From NCBI RefSeq assembly GCF_008831285.2, contig NC_045141.1:17532106-17596105 (forward strand): a stretch of 64,000 bases of DNA, read 5' to 3'. The translations under genes were made by a program, and so were the position numbers. This DNA comes from Nymphaea colorata (taxonomy: Eukaryota > Streptophyta > Magnoliopsida > Nymphaeales > Nymphaeaceae). Within the stretch, counting starts at the first letter, position 1. Each line of letters starts with the position of its first letter. Of the stretch, positions 23,920 to 37,625 are shown one piece after another. The notes under the pieces were generated by a model. It saw only the letters and a program-made list of their open reading frames with translations. It ran no database searches and was not told the DNA's origin.

Positions 23920-23922
<3 letters not shown>

Positions 23923-24000
<78 letters not shown>
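23923..24000. repeat. (TA)n(GA)n microsatellite
   Basis: A TA run to about 23978 is followed by a GA run. Confidence 0.97.
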
Positions 24001-24469
24001 AAGCCGACTACTGTAAGCTTTTAATCTCAGCAGGCATTTTTGGTCATTTTGGCACCAAATTGAAGTAAGTTCTAGAGCGAGGCTCCTTACTATGCCATAC
24101 CTCAACGCGTTCATCGCCTTAGCTCGCAAAGATCTACACTTCTAAAGACAACATTGATCGTCTTCAGTAGCATTATTTTAGTGCCAAAATTCGTTACAGA
24201 GGACTTGAGTTCGGACAAGAGAAACTTAATTTACGGTCGTTCGTTTCCTTCTTTTTATTTTTTATTTTTTGAAAAAATTTATTACTGCTCAACTTTTGAT
24301 GTGTTAATAAATAATCGCTTAACTTTGTTAAATAACCTATAACTACTAAGTCTATAGAAATAATAGCTAGCATGTACTTTATCAACAGAAAATGCTAAAA
24401 TATCCTTGAGGAGACCGTTATTTTTTTTTTCAGTGAAAAAGAGAGTAAAAAGACACATTTAGCGCCAGC
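24001..24469. other. Intergenic DNA, nothing recognised
   Basis: No exon or repeat recognised. Confidence 0.4.
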
Positions 24470-24890
24470 TAGGCTCCACAACAAGTAGAGGTAGCTTGAG
24501 CTCCACGTGAACTTACTCGTCAAAACTTGACTAGAACTCGACTCGTTTATAAACAAGCCAAACTTGAATTCAAATGTATGCTCGAAACCTTAAATGAGTC
24601 TAGTTCAAATCATCACAACTCGACTCACTTAAACTCGATTCAGCTCGGCTACATAATGAATGTTGAATTATAATGAAAAAATAGTTAAACCAATAGCAAT
24701 TAAACGAGTTAATTGAACTAAAACAAACTAAACATGTTTAACATAAACCAATTAAATGAGTCGAGATTGAGGTTGACATTGTATCAATAAATCAAGCTCA
24801 AGCTTGTTCTATCGAGTTCGAGTCGAGTTCAAACTCGAGTTTTCTGAGTCGAGCTTGTACTAAGTCCAACTCGAGCTTACTTGTGTGCAG
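24470..24890. repeat. 'CTCGAGCTTGAG'-type interspersed repeat, copy 2
   Basis: More complete member of the family seen at 9015-9375, with many CTCGA/TCGAG words on both sides of the 'acataatgaatgttgaa' core. The outer part ends near 'gtgtgcagtcctag', which resembles a hAT terminus, but I could not pair two ends. Confidence 0.55.
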
Positions 24891-25689
24891 TCCTAGAGCC
24901 GACCTCCACAATTTTGTGAGAGAGAAAGAGAACCAATAAAATGAGGATGCATTAGCAAAAAATTAAGTGACAAGTAGACAGCAAGAAAACAAAAGCTGCA
25001 AAAAAGCAAAGCAACAAAGTTAACATTGAAACCACAGAACAGTCAGGGGAAGAGAGGGCCTCTCTCTGTGTCCCTCTCTCTCGGACACACACACATATTT
25101 CTGTGGATCAGATCTGGAATTTGTACCAGTGGTAGAGCAGAAAGCTTTCATCTGGGGGCACTAATGTATAAACAGGCAAATGGTTGAGAGTACCAATATC
25201 ATACAAATAAATATCACTGATTAAACCGTGTAGGCAACTGCCCACACTAAGTCTGTCTTGGCTCCTCCACTGATTTGACCACTGCCAACCTTATCATTAG
25301 TTACCTCTACATTGTCGAGACATATAATTTTATGTGAATGGGGTTTTCTGCTACTCATAAAAAGGCCGAAGCTCCCATCGAACCTCATATCTTCTTAAGA
25401 TACAAGACTTGCTTTTGATGCCTCGAGTGCCACCTCCACTGTACTTTAACATACACATTAGTAGCTCCCTTATACAACACAAAGAATTGATGCCACAAGA
25501 ATTTGAAAGAAGAACCTGCTGCTTATCGGCTCCCACCCCAACCATTGCATCAACCCCTTTTGAAGATTGTTGAGACATATAATTGATAGCCAAACAAACA
25601 CAAACCCAACGAAAATGATAGTGGTGGGTTCAGACTGGTCCAAAATGATGGCCTACTATTATTTTTCACTTTATAAGTTAGGGACCACG
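24891..25689. other. Intergenic DNA, nothing recognised
   Basis: Contains short GA and CT tracts (about 25065-25085). No supported gene. Confidence 0.4.
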
Positions 25690-25895
25690 TATGTCATGTG
25701 TAGGGGCAGAGACAAGGTAGGCCTTGCCTTGCATTGGCCCTCGCAGCTAGCCCCACCTCAAATTTTTTTTTTAAAAATTTGCGTGTAAACTTTAAAAAAT
25801 TTCATTTATTTTTATATAAAAATTTTGAAAAATAATATTTCAATCATAGTCAAAATTTAAAAACGTTAATTTGGCCCACCTCATAAAATTTTTTT
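25690..25895. mobile_element. Probable hAT-like MITE or fragment
   Basis: Begins near 'taggggcagagacaaggtagg' with poly-T and AAAATTTT-type interior, like the elements at about 8060-8260 and 55940-56130. The ends are too decayed to define a target duplication. Confidence 0.4.
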
Positions 25896-27385
<1,490 letters not shown>

Positions 27386-27466
27386 TATCATTTTAGTTTT
27401 TCAGAGTTATCCAACCATTTAATAAAGTCTCTCTAATTGATTATGATAGACGATTAAAAAAAAAAA

Positions 27467-27652
27467 GTAAGATCTGTTTAATCGATGATGATGAATAATT
27501 AAGAGGAAAATAAAAACAGGAAGATGCACAACATTTTTATTATCTAATATTAACTTAAAGTAAGATCTGTTTAATCGATCATGATGGATGGATAATTAAG
27601 AGGAAAATAAAAAGAAGAAGATGCACAATATTTTTATTATCTAATATTAATT
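27467..27652. repeat. Two-copy tandem repeat, 93-bp period
   Basis: 'gtaagatctgtttaatcga' at 27467 recurs at 27560, with nearly all following sequence through 'ttattatctaatattaa' repeated. Confidence 0.9.
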
Positions 27653-27786
27653 CACATTTTTTTTTTTGTTTTTAGGTGATTGAGTAATTTTGAAGAGTCA
27701 GAATCATCATTTACTCTTTCCTTCTTTTTATATATACACACACGTATACATACATTTGATAGATCCCAAAACCACTAAGTCGGGTC

Positions 27787-27858
27787 AAGAACAGACTTCT
27801 CAAGACGGAGTGGAGTGTTGCGGCAAGAACAGACTTCTCAAGATGGAGTGGAGTGTTG
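27787..27858. repeat. Two-copy tandem repeat, about 38-bp period
   Basis: 'aagaacagacttctcaaga' followed by 'ggagtggagtgttg' occurs twice in direct succession. Confidence 0.9.
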
Positions 27859-28203
27859 AGATTACCTTCTTACAATCTAATAATAAATATAGAGATGATG
27901 TTAAAACTGTTTTCGTGAGAAATATACGTAAGTTAATTATTTTTTAGTTTGAGAATGCTTTCATAGATAAAAAAAAAAAAACACATAACAATATTTTTCA
28001 TAAAAGCAATGTGAATTAAGATATGTTTAATGTTAAATCAGGTTTTATAAACATACCAGAATTTCATATTATGATTAAAATAATTGTTTTAACAAAAATT
28101 TAAGAAGCATGATTTTTTGTCCCTAAGCAAGTATATATATGTAGAGGAGACGAAATCATCTGGGCGTTCAGATACGTTTTGGCGGTAGCATTTCAGGCTT
28201 ATA

Positions 28204-28213
28204 CATATATATA
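28204..28213 (+). promoter_or_regulatory. Possible TATA box of AVT1 copy 2
   Basis: A TATATATA run about 200 bp before the copy 2 start codon. The spacing suits a leader of roughly 170 nt, but such runs are frequent in this AT-rich DNA. Confidence 0.3.
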
Positions 28214-28410
28214 GCAGTTGGAAGTCCACCGGCCATCCGTTCATCCGGCTCCTGCATATGTGTGGGGCAGGATTGACAGAAGGCCAGAGGAATCCAGAAA
28301 TAAAATGTGTTAAAGTGGAGAGTGTAGGATCCTGAAGGTTGGGGACAGTTTGAGTCCGATCACAGAGTTTAAGCAGCTTGAAAATCTTCCCTTTCTGCAG
28401 GGGCAAGAGA

Positions 28411-31400
28411 ATGAAGAAGGCGAGGGATGGGGAGGTACTGGTGGGGAGAAGGGGAGAAGAGGAGCTGGAGGACGGAGATGATGGCAGTAATAACACTTCT
28501 TTGCTGGAGAATGGCGTTGTCAAGACTGAGGAGACGAGTGAGGATGAAGACAATGCCTGGAAGAAGAAGCGGAACCCTTCCTCTTCCTCTGTCTTCTCCT
28601 CTAGTCACTGGTCTCAGAGCTACCGGTGCAATTTCTCAGCTCTTCTTCTTTACGTAAATAGTATTGGCTACAATACCTGTTTTTGGTTCACAATCGTTCG
28701 TTTTTGGATCACCTCGTTTGTTAACAGACTAACTCAACACACACCAAATTTTATATTCGTGCATTTTAACTTTCCGCCTGGATGATTTGGATGATGATAA
28801 GTCAAGACACGGTGAAATACCATAACCAAGGACAGGTGATAGATTTTTGAAACCATATTTTATGAACACTGTTCTTCCCATACTGTTCTCACCTTAGGGG
28901 TCAACTGTAAATTTTCTATTTGATAAAGATTCCAAATTAGGGAACTATTGAGTGATCTTGATGGCATTTGACGAAAGAATGAAGCACAGTTTAATTTGGA
29001 AAATATGCTGATAAAAGGGGGATTATCATAGAAAAACACAGTTATTATGTTACAGCACCGACCACCAAAAGCAAAACAATTTTCATTGATTTTTATGCGT
29101 TTACATATAGCTATTTTTCCAATCAGGGAGTCGGTAGATGCATATGCAATCACTGCATCTCCCACTTTCGGGTTTCTTCGGCAGAGTCCCATTCTCTGCT
29201 ACTCGTCAACTACCCATCAAGACACTGCACAGAGTGACATTGTTTTTGAAGCCAAATTGCCGCTGCTATCTGCTGGAAGCTTTACCCAAGGATACTCGGC
29301 TGAGAAACTCTCGATTAAACCCAAAGAGTCAGCAGAAGATCAAAACTTGCAATCCTCTCGAGAAGGGCAAGATGCTCAAGGATGTAGCTTGACCCAGACC
29401 ATCTTTAATGGTATCATAATCTTATATCAACACTCTGGAACTACTCTCATCTCCTTTTCTAGATATATTGTACTTCTGGTTCACTTTAAAAGAGAAAAGG
29501 AGGACTCAGTCTTTGGTGGCAAATCTATATTTACACCCACTTCCAATCTCTTCTTTTGTGTTCTCTTTTTCTGCTGGACTGGTTGAATTCTATGGTTTGG
29601 TAACAGGTGTTAACGTGATGGTGGGTGTCGGACTTCTGACTACACCATTCACAATAAAAGAAGCTGGATGGGCAAGCTTGCTTGTCTTAGTGTGCTTTGC
29701 AGCCATGTGTTGCTACACAGGCATCCTCATGGGACGTTGTATGGGAAGCAGAGGAGGCATTGTCAGCTATCCAGATATAGGAGAAGCTGCTTATGGAAAA
29801 TATGGGCGCGCTTTCGTACTTGTAAGTAGCTTATGCTCTTCCATGGTTTGTCCGTTAAAGGTTCCTATCCTCTTTCTCCAGTGGTAATTGAGATTTTGTC
29901 TTCATTTGTATGATTACACATGTACAAACCCGAGGAGTCACTGAAATTACATTACTAATTGGGTGGCTTGTGAAAATGAATGGATGAGATATTTTTCCTG
30001 ATCTTTTCCTTTCTTTTCTCATGCAGATGGTCTTGTATCTGGAGTTGTATGTAAGTATATAGATTACGGATGATGGCTGCTAGTTTAGCATTTCTTCTTC
30101 ACAACAGTACTCAGGGATCAGAGACCAACTCTTTCTAATATATACATTTCTCTCTCCCTCTCTTCCTCCCATAATGCAGTCCATCTGCGTGGAATTTATC
30201 ATCCTGGAAGGTGATAACCTAACAAGAATATATCCGGGTACTTCGCTTGATTTTGCTGGGATTCATGTCGACTCTGTCCACCTTTTTGGAATCTTAACTG
30301 GCCTAATTGTCATTCCAACAATTTGGTTAAAAGATCTCCGAGTCTTGTCTTACTTTTCAGGTGCTGTATGACCTCAATTTTTCTTGACTTTTGTGCTTGA
30401 GAATAACATATGAGTTCAAACATTTAGCAATTTTATACAACTTGACCCTTATCTGGTCCTTTCACATCCATGATGCAGTTGGCGGTGTTCTTGCCACCAT
30501 TTTGGTATCCCTTTCAGTGTTTATTGTGGGCAAAACTGCTGGCATAGGATTTCATCAGACTAGCTCCTTTATTAACTGGGGTGGTCTTCCACTAGCGATT
30601 GGGGTGCATGGGTTTTGCTATTCTGGGCACTGCATGTTTACCAACATATACCAATCAATGGACGATAAAACAAAATTCAACAAGGCGTTATTTATTTGGT
30701 AGGTAAATGTTTTTCCTGTGGTATGAACATACTGATGTTTCTCCATATAAAGTGCTCTTGGAATTGCTTTTTCTTTACAGCTTCTTCTTATGCACTGCAA
30801 TATATGGCTCTGTTGGAGCAATGGGATATCTCATGTTTGGTCAGAAAACACTATCCCAGATAACCTTAAACATGCCACGACATGCTTTTGCTTCAAAAGT
30901 TGCACTCTGGACAACAGTAAGAGCCTTGTTGATTTCATGGTTTGACCCATTTTTCCTGCAAGTCACGTAGACATAAATTGTTAGGAATGAACTGTTCATG
31001 CTAATATTATTAATATCCCATGTTGATCTCTGTCCTTTTCATTTTTGTCCTTCTTAGGTGATCAATCCCCTTACAAAGTATCCCTTTGCTTCCGATAAAA
31101 TTTATGGAATTGCATAATGCAATTTCTTCTGTTCAAGCCTCTGGTGAACGAACTCAAATTTCCCGCAGAAATTGTTAACTTGACATAAAACAGATATGCG
31201 TTAATTCTTAATCCAATTGCAAAGTGCTTTGAGGAGCTGCTTCCAGAAGGGAAACGAAATGAGTGGGTGGTTTGCACGCTGATGAGGACAGGACTGGTTA
31301 TTTCAACCATTTGTGTCGCATTTCTCCTACCCTTTTTCGGTATGCTTATCCTTCCTTGTGCTTATGTAAAATTACTCTGCATGTTATCACAAGCTTATTA

Positions 31401-32749
31401 ACCCAAAAGTTTTTCTTGCAGTTCACAAGTTCTAAACATGTGAATGCAGTCCAGGTTAGTGCATAAGCATCATAGTCTGTTTGACAATACAGAATAGTTT
31501 AGGGAGTGGATATTGAAAGAATCTTCTTATGGATTTGGGGATCAAATAATACTGCGAGATGTCTACTGACAGTCAGGCTCCAATGGACACATGTTTAATC
31601 AATAATAAAGCCGAAAACGCCGGTCTGTGACAGTGCCTAGAGACAGACCAGCTCCAAAGGAACATGGTTGATCAATAATCCATGTACAAGAGATGAATAT
31701 GACATACTGTCAAAATTTTCATAATTTAACAGGCTCCCTTCGTGACAGAACTCCCCATGTCTATAGCATCAAGAATGTAAGAGAACTTTGAGACAGCAGG
31801 CGATCAATTCAAGTTAATGACCTTGTGCCATTTTGTGGAGTGTGCATGTATGGAATTACAAATGCTTAAAAAAGAGTGCCAGCTGGGTCGATGTATGTTC
31901 GATCCCAACAGGCATCACTCTCTGAGCTAACCAAATTAAGTTATCGGTACTCAACATGGAGGCGAGAAACAAAACCCAGTGAACACTGCTCCCAAGAGGA
32001 TAAGGTTAGTTTCCATGGAGCTCTTTCAAAAAACATCCGTTAGAATTTATGGTGGGTCAAGCCACATAGAACTTGAAGAGAAGTTTATCTCTGCAACTTA
32101 TTCCATGTATTCTGTTATGACTAGAATATGAGCTTCCATGGTGTAGAATGTCGATTTAGTGAAGAATTAACTAACTTCTGTAGGATATAATTCAACAGCA
32201 AATGCATTACTGGCGTGTGAATTCATTCCAATGACTATATTTCTGATGATCCGTTTATTTCCGTACTTTTACATGTCTACTCAATTTAAAATACTCTGGC
32301 TGCGGTTCCTAATGACCTTCTGGTTCCAGGTCTATTCATGGCGTTGATTGGTTCACTTGTCTGTTCACTTATGGTAATAATCGTGAAGCATAAAAGCACA
32401 TTTTATGATATTGACACTTCTGTTTAATTTCTGATGAGAACCCTTGATCCGCTACTATGTTCACGACAGGCTGTCATCTTTCCTCCTCTCTGTTTCTTGA
32501 AGATTTTGAAGAAGAAGGCTACAACCACTGAGGTTCAATCTGACAAGCACCCATCTATGCGCGTGCACACACACATGAAAACAATTTTTTAAGATGTGGT
32601 TTCTTAATTGGCTTATCCATTATACCTTGTCTTGTTTGTTTTGGCTTTGCTATCAGGTCGTTCTTAGCATCGGAACCATTGGAGCAGGCATGGTCTGCGC
32701 ATCTCTTGGCACATATTCGTCTGTGTCTCGGATCCTGCAGAGTTTCTGA
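28411..32749 (+). CDS. AVT1: AVT1-type vacuolar amino acid transporter, copy 2 (intact)
   Basis: Exons: 28411-28625, 29127-29410, 29607-29821, 30027-30050, 30180-30360, 30479-30698, 30781-30916, 31058-31077, 31194-31339, 32330-32373, 32470-32532, 32657-32749. All borders are GT..AG. The joined frame is open: 546 residues plus TGA. Residues 1-166 form an acidic, Ser-rich N-terminus ([33 protein letters not shown]). From about 167 the Aa_trans domain shows the canonical TM1 motif [47 protein letters not shown] and GYLMFG, with about 11 membrane segments. Expected role: proton-coupled amino acid exchange at the vacuolar membrane. Intron 9 (about 990 bp) is longer than in the relic copies and carries an internal direct duplication near 31560-31680. 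A decayed duplicate of the 3' half follows at 34.8 kb. A longer non-ATG frame opens at 28378; ATG 28411 is chosen by alignment with the paralogues. Confidence 0.94.
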
Positions 32750-33454
32750 TCTGAACACTCTATGTCCAAGTCAACTTGTGTTTCTGTTTTCTCTCGATTG
32801 TAGAACTTTTATGGACAGACACATATTGATGGATTAGTTATTTATGCATAATTTCTGGGATTCAAGTTTTGATGATGTCTGCAAATGCTTTGATCTTGCG
32901 GGAAGCTAAATGTCTAGTTTACGTTCACGTACTTGGAAATGTACTTTTCAGGAAGGTTGTTCACAAAATTTTGGACAAAATTTTCTATTGACATGGACTG
33001 CTTGGTCGAGTACTTCCCACCTCTCAAACCCAGCATGGTCGTTCTCCCGTTGGGAGAAGTATCCCCTACCTGGTTGTAATTTCCCTCCCTAACTGCGGTT
33101 ATCTAGTTATCTAGAGCATTTATAAAAGGCTACCAACTATTAATTGTTCCAACTAGTGCTTTGGAAAACTCGAATGCATCAACATGCGAAACTGGAGATC
33201 TTCAAATTCCAGGATCCTTACGTGCATGCTAAAAGATCAAAATCACAAAACTAATCATTTATTTTTCCATACAGATAAGCTGCTTCTTGCAGCTCACCTG
33301 CCAAGATTCAGCCTTGAATCCAGAAACAGGGCTAAAATATAGAAGATGAAGATGGGCATTGAGGTGTCAAGTTATAGTACAAATTCTATTCCTTAAAGCT
33401 TCGAGACACTAGGTCCACTAAATGGGTTAGTTTAGTTTCATTCATAGTCACAAA
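32750..33454 (+). other. 3' flank of AVT1 copy 2
   Basis: The first ~170 bases are shared with the 3' flanks of the other copies (probable 3' UTR). The rest is intergenic with no supported gene. Confidence 0.5.
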
Positions 33455-33785
33455 AAATGCGTTTTTTTAGAAAAAAAAGACCTGATAATAAGTCAAGTGT
33501 TGAAAACTTTGAAAAACTGTTAAAAAGACCTGATAAAACGTGTTTTTTCACATTTTTATTTTATTTTTTTCTCATTTTTAATGCCAAACTGTTTGTTTTC
33601 ATTTTCTAATTTTTATTTGTTGCAAACCCAGTTGTTGATGTTTATGCTATTAGCTTCTAACTTATTTTTCTTAATTTTTAGTTTTTAAATTAAAAAAAAA
33701 CCATATTTTTTTCTCTTTTCTTGAATTTTCTAAACTCGCTATATTATACCCAATAAAAATCTTACTGTTTGAAATGCATATAGCA
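33455..33785 (-). repeat. A/T-rich interspersed repeat, copy 2
   Basis: Reverse complement of the family at 21860-22170; on the minus strand it reads 'cagtaagatttttattggg' followed by 'tataata'. Confidence 0.55.
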
Positions 33786-34828
33786 AATAACCCCAAACAT
33801 CCACAGAATAGTCAATACCACTGTACTTTTTGTGCTGCTTATTTCCTGATGTCCTACACACACATAGAAGGTCCCCCACGCAAGCCACCACGTTATTTCT
33901 CGATTTATTTGAGTATTGATATCCAGTAAGTATCCAATAAGCATCTGACACGACCTTATATTAGATGTTATATTTTATCCTAGTTGGATCCAATGTTAGA
34001 TGTGATGCTAGTTTTAAATGTCAGACTATTTAAGACAACAGAAAACTGCAATGATTTATAATGATATTTTCTGTTGCATTAGGTTTTGACCATAACTAAA
34101 ATTTTGCTGATATGGTCAATTATGTATGCTCATGTTTCGTTTGACATAAATTACATTGTTCAAGCAAAAAGTGAAACATGAATGACTTCGTACTCTGAAA
34201 GGAGGGGAAACCATCTCATTGCGTTAGCCAAAAGGATTAATGGGCTGCCGGAAGAAGGTATGCCTCAATGAAGCCTTTCAGCTTGATGTATAAAGCTGAT
34301 GAAGAAAGCATAACCCATGTTACGATTCAAAGGACAGCCAAGGAAATGTGGCCTAGTGACTAAAAGATCAGGAAGAAGTAGAATTCCATGGCAGAATGTA
34401 AAAAGCAAAATCCTTGGCTTGGAGGGAAGTAAGGTTTAAGGAGACGTGACTAACCAAAAGTTGGCTAGTTTCCATCCATGTGGCATGTTGGTGTGCACGT
34501 AGTGAGGCTGTGCACGAAGATGTCCCACAAGGGTTGGTCACCAAGCAGCTAAGAGCAAGTGTTCGGCGAACCTGCAAATTAAGAGTCTTTTCAGGCTATC
34601 AAACGGGATGATGAACAGATCGGAGAATATGGACGACTACAGGTGTGGATATTGTTGAGTTGCTAAACACCCCAGTTGTAGTTGTCAATTTGAGAAGGAA
34701 AGACGAAGAGTTTAGTGATAGTTTTTGTTGACCCCAACCAAAATCAAGGAAGATTTAGAGTTTACAGGAAGCATCGAATGGGCATGTAACTGAGACAGAG
34801 CTGAAAGTGTTGCAATGGCGTTTAAGCA
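33786..34828. other. Intergenic DNA, nothing recognised
   Basis: Two overlapping minus-strand frames of 60-70 codons at 33739-33951 are unrelated to any known family. No repeat borders are seen. Confidence 0.4.
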
Positions 34829-36233
34829 ATCAATCAATGGCCGATACAACAAAATTCAACAAACCGTTATTTATTTGGTAGGTAAAAGTTTTTCCTGTGG
34901 AATGAACATACTGATGTTTCTCCATATAATGTGCTCTTGAAATTGCTAGTTCTTACTTCACAGCTTCTTCTTGTGCACTGCAATCTATGGCTCCCTTGGA
35001 GCAATGGGATATCTCATGTTTGGTCAGGAAACACTGTCCCAGATAACCTTAAACATGCCACGACATGCTTTTGCTTCAAAAGTTGCACTCTGGACCACAG
35101 TAAGAGCCTTGTTGATTTCACGGTTTCACCCATTTTTCCTGCAAGTCTCATAGATATAAAATGTTAGAAATGAACTGTTCATACTCATATTAATATCTCG
35201 TATTGAACTCAGTCCTTTTCATTTTGCCCTTCTTAGGTGATCAATACCCTTACCAAGTATCCCTTCATTTCTGATAATATTTATGGATTATTGCATAACG
35301 CCCTCTGGTAAACCGACTCAAATTTCCCGCAGAAATTGTTAACTTGACATAAAACAGATACGCGTTAGTTCTTAATCCAATTGCAAAATGCTTTGATGAG
35401 GAGCTGCTTCCAGAAGGGAAACGAAATGAGTGGGTGGTTTGCGTGCTGATGAGGACAGGACTGGTTATTTCAAGTATTTGTGTCTGATATCTTCTACCCT
35501 TTTTCGGTATGCTTATCCTCACTTGCATATGATTAATTTACCCTTGATGTTACCGAAAGCTTATAATAACCCAAAAGTTTTTCTTGCAGTTCACAAGTTC
35601 CAAACATGTGAATGCAGTCCAGGATAGTGCATAGGCATCATAGTCTGTTTGACAATACAGAATAGATTAAAGCGCAGATATTGAATGAACCTTCTTCTGC
35701 ATTTGTGATAAAATAATACTGAGAGATGTCTTCTGGCTGCTTTTCCTAACGGCCTAAGTTAGTCTTCCTTTCCACTGTGCTATGGTTCCAGGTCTATTCA
35801 TGGCATTGTTCGGCCCTCTGCTATACTCACTTATGGTAAGAACCGTGAACCGTAAAAGCACATTTTATAATTTGAATAAACTAATAAGAGAACATTTTTT
35901 CTTGATTTTATATGAGCACAATTCGTCTGCTGCTATGCTCATCACAGGCTGTCATCTTTCCTCCTCTTTGTTTCTTGAAGATTTTAAAGAAGACAGCAAC
36001 CTTTGAGGCACTTCAGTATGCCAAGCAATATTTTCCACATGCACACACATATGAATCAATCTTTTTTAAGAAGTGGGTTCTTATATTTTTTTTTTTTTTT
36101 TCCTTCTTTCCTTGTTTGGTATCAGATTGTCCTTTGCATCACAATCTTCGGAGCAGGCATAGTCATTGCAGCTCTTGTCACGTACTCCTCTCTGTCTCAA
36201 ATCCTGCAGAGCTTCTACACGGGATCTCAATAG
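34829..36233 (+). pseudogene. AVT1 3' half-gene relic B (end of exon 6 to exon 12, mosaic)
   Basis: Pieces: end of exon 6 (about 34829-34877), exon 7 (34964-35099), exon 8 (35237-35256), exon 9 (35358-35506), exon 10 (35792-35835), exon 11 (35948-36007), exon 12 (36126-36233, TAG). Exons 1-5 are absent. Exon 9 has a 3-nt insertion and an in-frame TGA at 35485-35487 where the paralogues encode Ala, and the exon 11 donor is GC instead of GT. Exons 7-9 and their introns are near-identical to copy 2, while exons 10-12 follow copy 3 (60-nt exon 11, SFYT ending extended by GSQ). The switch lies in intron 9 near 35735-35745 at a shared 'ctggctgc'. A separate short product from exons 7-8 is unlikely. 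Confidence 0.88.
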
Positions 36234-36692
36234 TCTATATCCAAGTCAACTTTTGTTTCCGTTTTATCTCAACTGTGGAAATTTGATGGCGGACGGGCAC
36301 ATATAAATGAATTGCATATTTACAAATAATTTGCAGGACTCAAGTTTTGCCTCTGCAAATGGTTTGATCTTGCGAAAAAGCTAAATGTCTGGTTCACATA
36401 TAAGACCAATATAATTTCACATTCTGGGATAAATATGTTGGAGTGTGGAGAGTGATCCATACTTAATACGCGAATTTTTTTTTGTGAAAGTATTTACGTA
36501 ATTTGCATTTCTTGAAACTAATGAAAACTCTCGAGATGTTTATATTTTATTTTTGTGCGGCTTAAGGAAGAAGTTCACAAGTAACTGCATAAATTCATCA
36601 GCCAACAGAGTAAAAGGTCTATTTTTCTGCCTAGAAACACGTCTGCTAACCTCATCATATTCCGCTCCTCTTATTGCCAACGATGAGGAATT
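36234..36692 (+). repeat. Duplicated AVT1 3' flank (block II)
   Basis: Colinear with 4789-5240 down to the shared 'gccaacgatgaggaatt', where the solo LTR interrupts the similarity. Confidence 0.75.
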
Positions 36693-37252
36693 TGAATTAG
36701 AAAATATGGGCCCTAGTTATAACTTATAATTTAGATTCAAACCCGAATTTATGCCGAGAAAAACCGACAGAGTCTCGACGTCCAAAATAATTCTTAATAA
36801 TAAACTTAACAAAACTTACTTAAAACTTAATCACCAAACCAACAAAGTTCACAAAGTGATCTCAACAAATGCACCAAGTATACTTAAATAATATACTTGC
36901 ATTATTTGTCAAGATAAATTTTGTAAGGTACAAGAACTCACCTCAACAAACTCAGGTGGTGAGCCATTACCTAAGTACCCAACGTCTTTGCACTTGAGCA
37001 CACACTTGAAACTTCCACACTCAAGCTCAGGAAGTGAACACACAAACTAAACTCTTGCTCAAGACACTCACACTCTTTTCATTTTTTTGATACTTTACAA
37101 AATGGCTAACCACTCCTATTTATAAGAGGACTAGTCGGTGGTGCCCGAATTTTAATTTTCTTTTAATCATTACATGCACCGTCTAAAAAGAAAGCACACA
37201 GCTGCCTGAGTCTTTCCGACTCTTCCAAGAGAGTCGGTGATGACTCTTTACA
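36693..37252 (-). mobile_element. Solo LTR, 560 bp
   Basis: The insertion begins TG and ends CA, and is flanked by gaatt (36688-36692) and gaaat (37253-37257), a 5-bp target duplication with one mismatch. The paralogous block at about 5245-5255 has the uninterrupted empty site. On the minus strand it contains a TATA-like 'cttataaatagg' near 37110-37121, as expected for LTR promoter DNA, so the element is read in minus orientation. No internal retroelement domain is present, so this is a solo LTR, presumably from LTR-LTR recombination. Confidence 0.85.
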
Positions 37253-37257
37253 GAAAT

Positions 37258-37625
37258 CCACGATGATGGGCTGTGATGAAGGCCATCAGCCCTGTGAGAA
37301 GCTGATCAGAAGCATCCCATGCATTTCTGATTTAGAGAAAGTGGGCATCTTCATTTTGATATTTTCTGGTGATTTAAAAGTTATATTTCCCTTGTACATA
37401 TCAACTGCGGCGCTACGGGGAGCAGTACCGGTAACATGGATGGTGGGCAGGTAATAAAAAGAGTGGAGATCGTCAGAATAAGCACAAAGATTATCTTTGA
37501 ATTAGATAAAGAGAGAGTAAATATCGACGCTACAATAAACGAAGGTTCAAATATTGTACTAGTAACTGTAATGCTGGACATTTATTTAAGGAAAACTCAC
37601 CACTCACGAAAATACTTGTGGTGAA
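37258..37625 (+). other. Unrecognised paired module, copy 2 (possible gene relic)
   Basis: Homologous to about 5246-5620. Here the first frame (from ATG 37263) runs 63 codons (GHQPCEKLI, EKVGIFILIF, PLYISTAAL), and an overlapping second frame (from 37436, 62 codons) contains VEIVRIS and DIYLRK. Which strand or frame matters, if any, is unknown. The differences between copies include a frame-breaking insertion, so a functional protein is unlikely. Confidence 0.4.

Noticed and set aside
28089-28608. Minus-strand frames of 79 and 154 codons
   Set aside because: They are the antisense of exon 1 and the leader of AVT1 copy 2. The Ser-rich composition comes from reading its GAG-rich codons backwards.
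34964-35153. Half-gene relic considered as a short functional transporter
   Set aside because: It lacks exons 1-5, so it has no TM1-TM5, and exon 9 contains an in-frame TGA.
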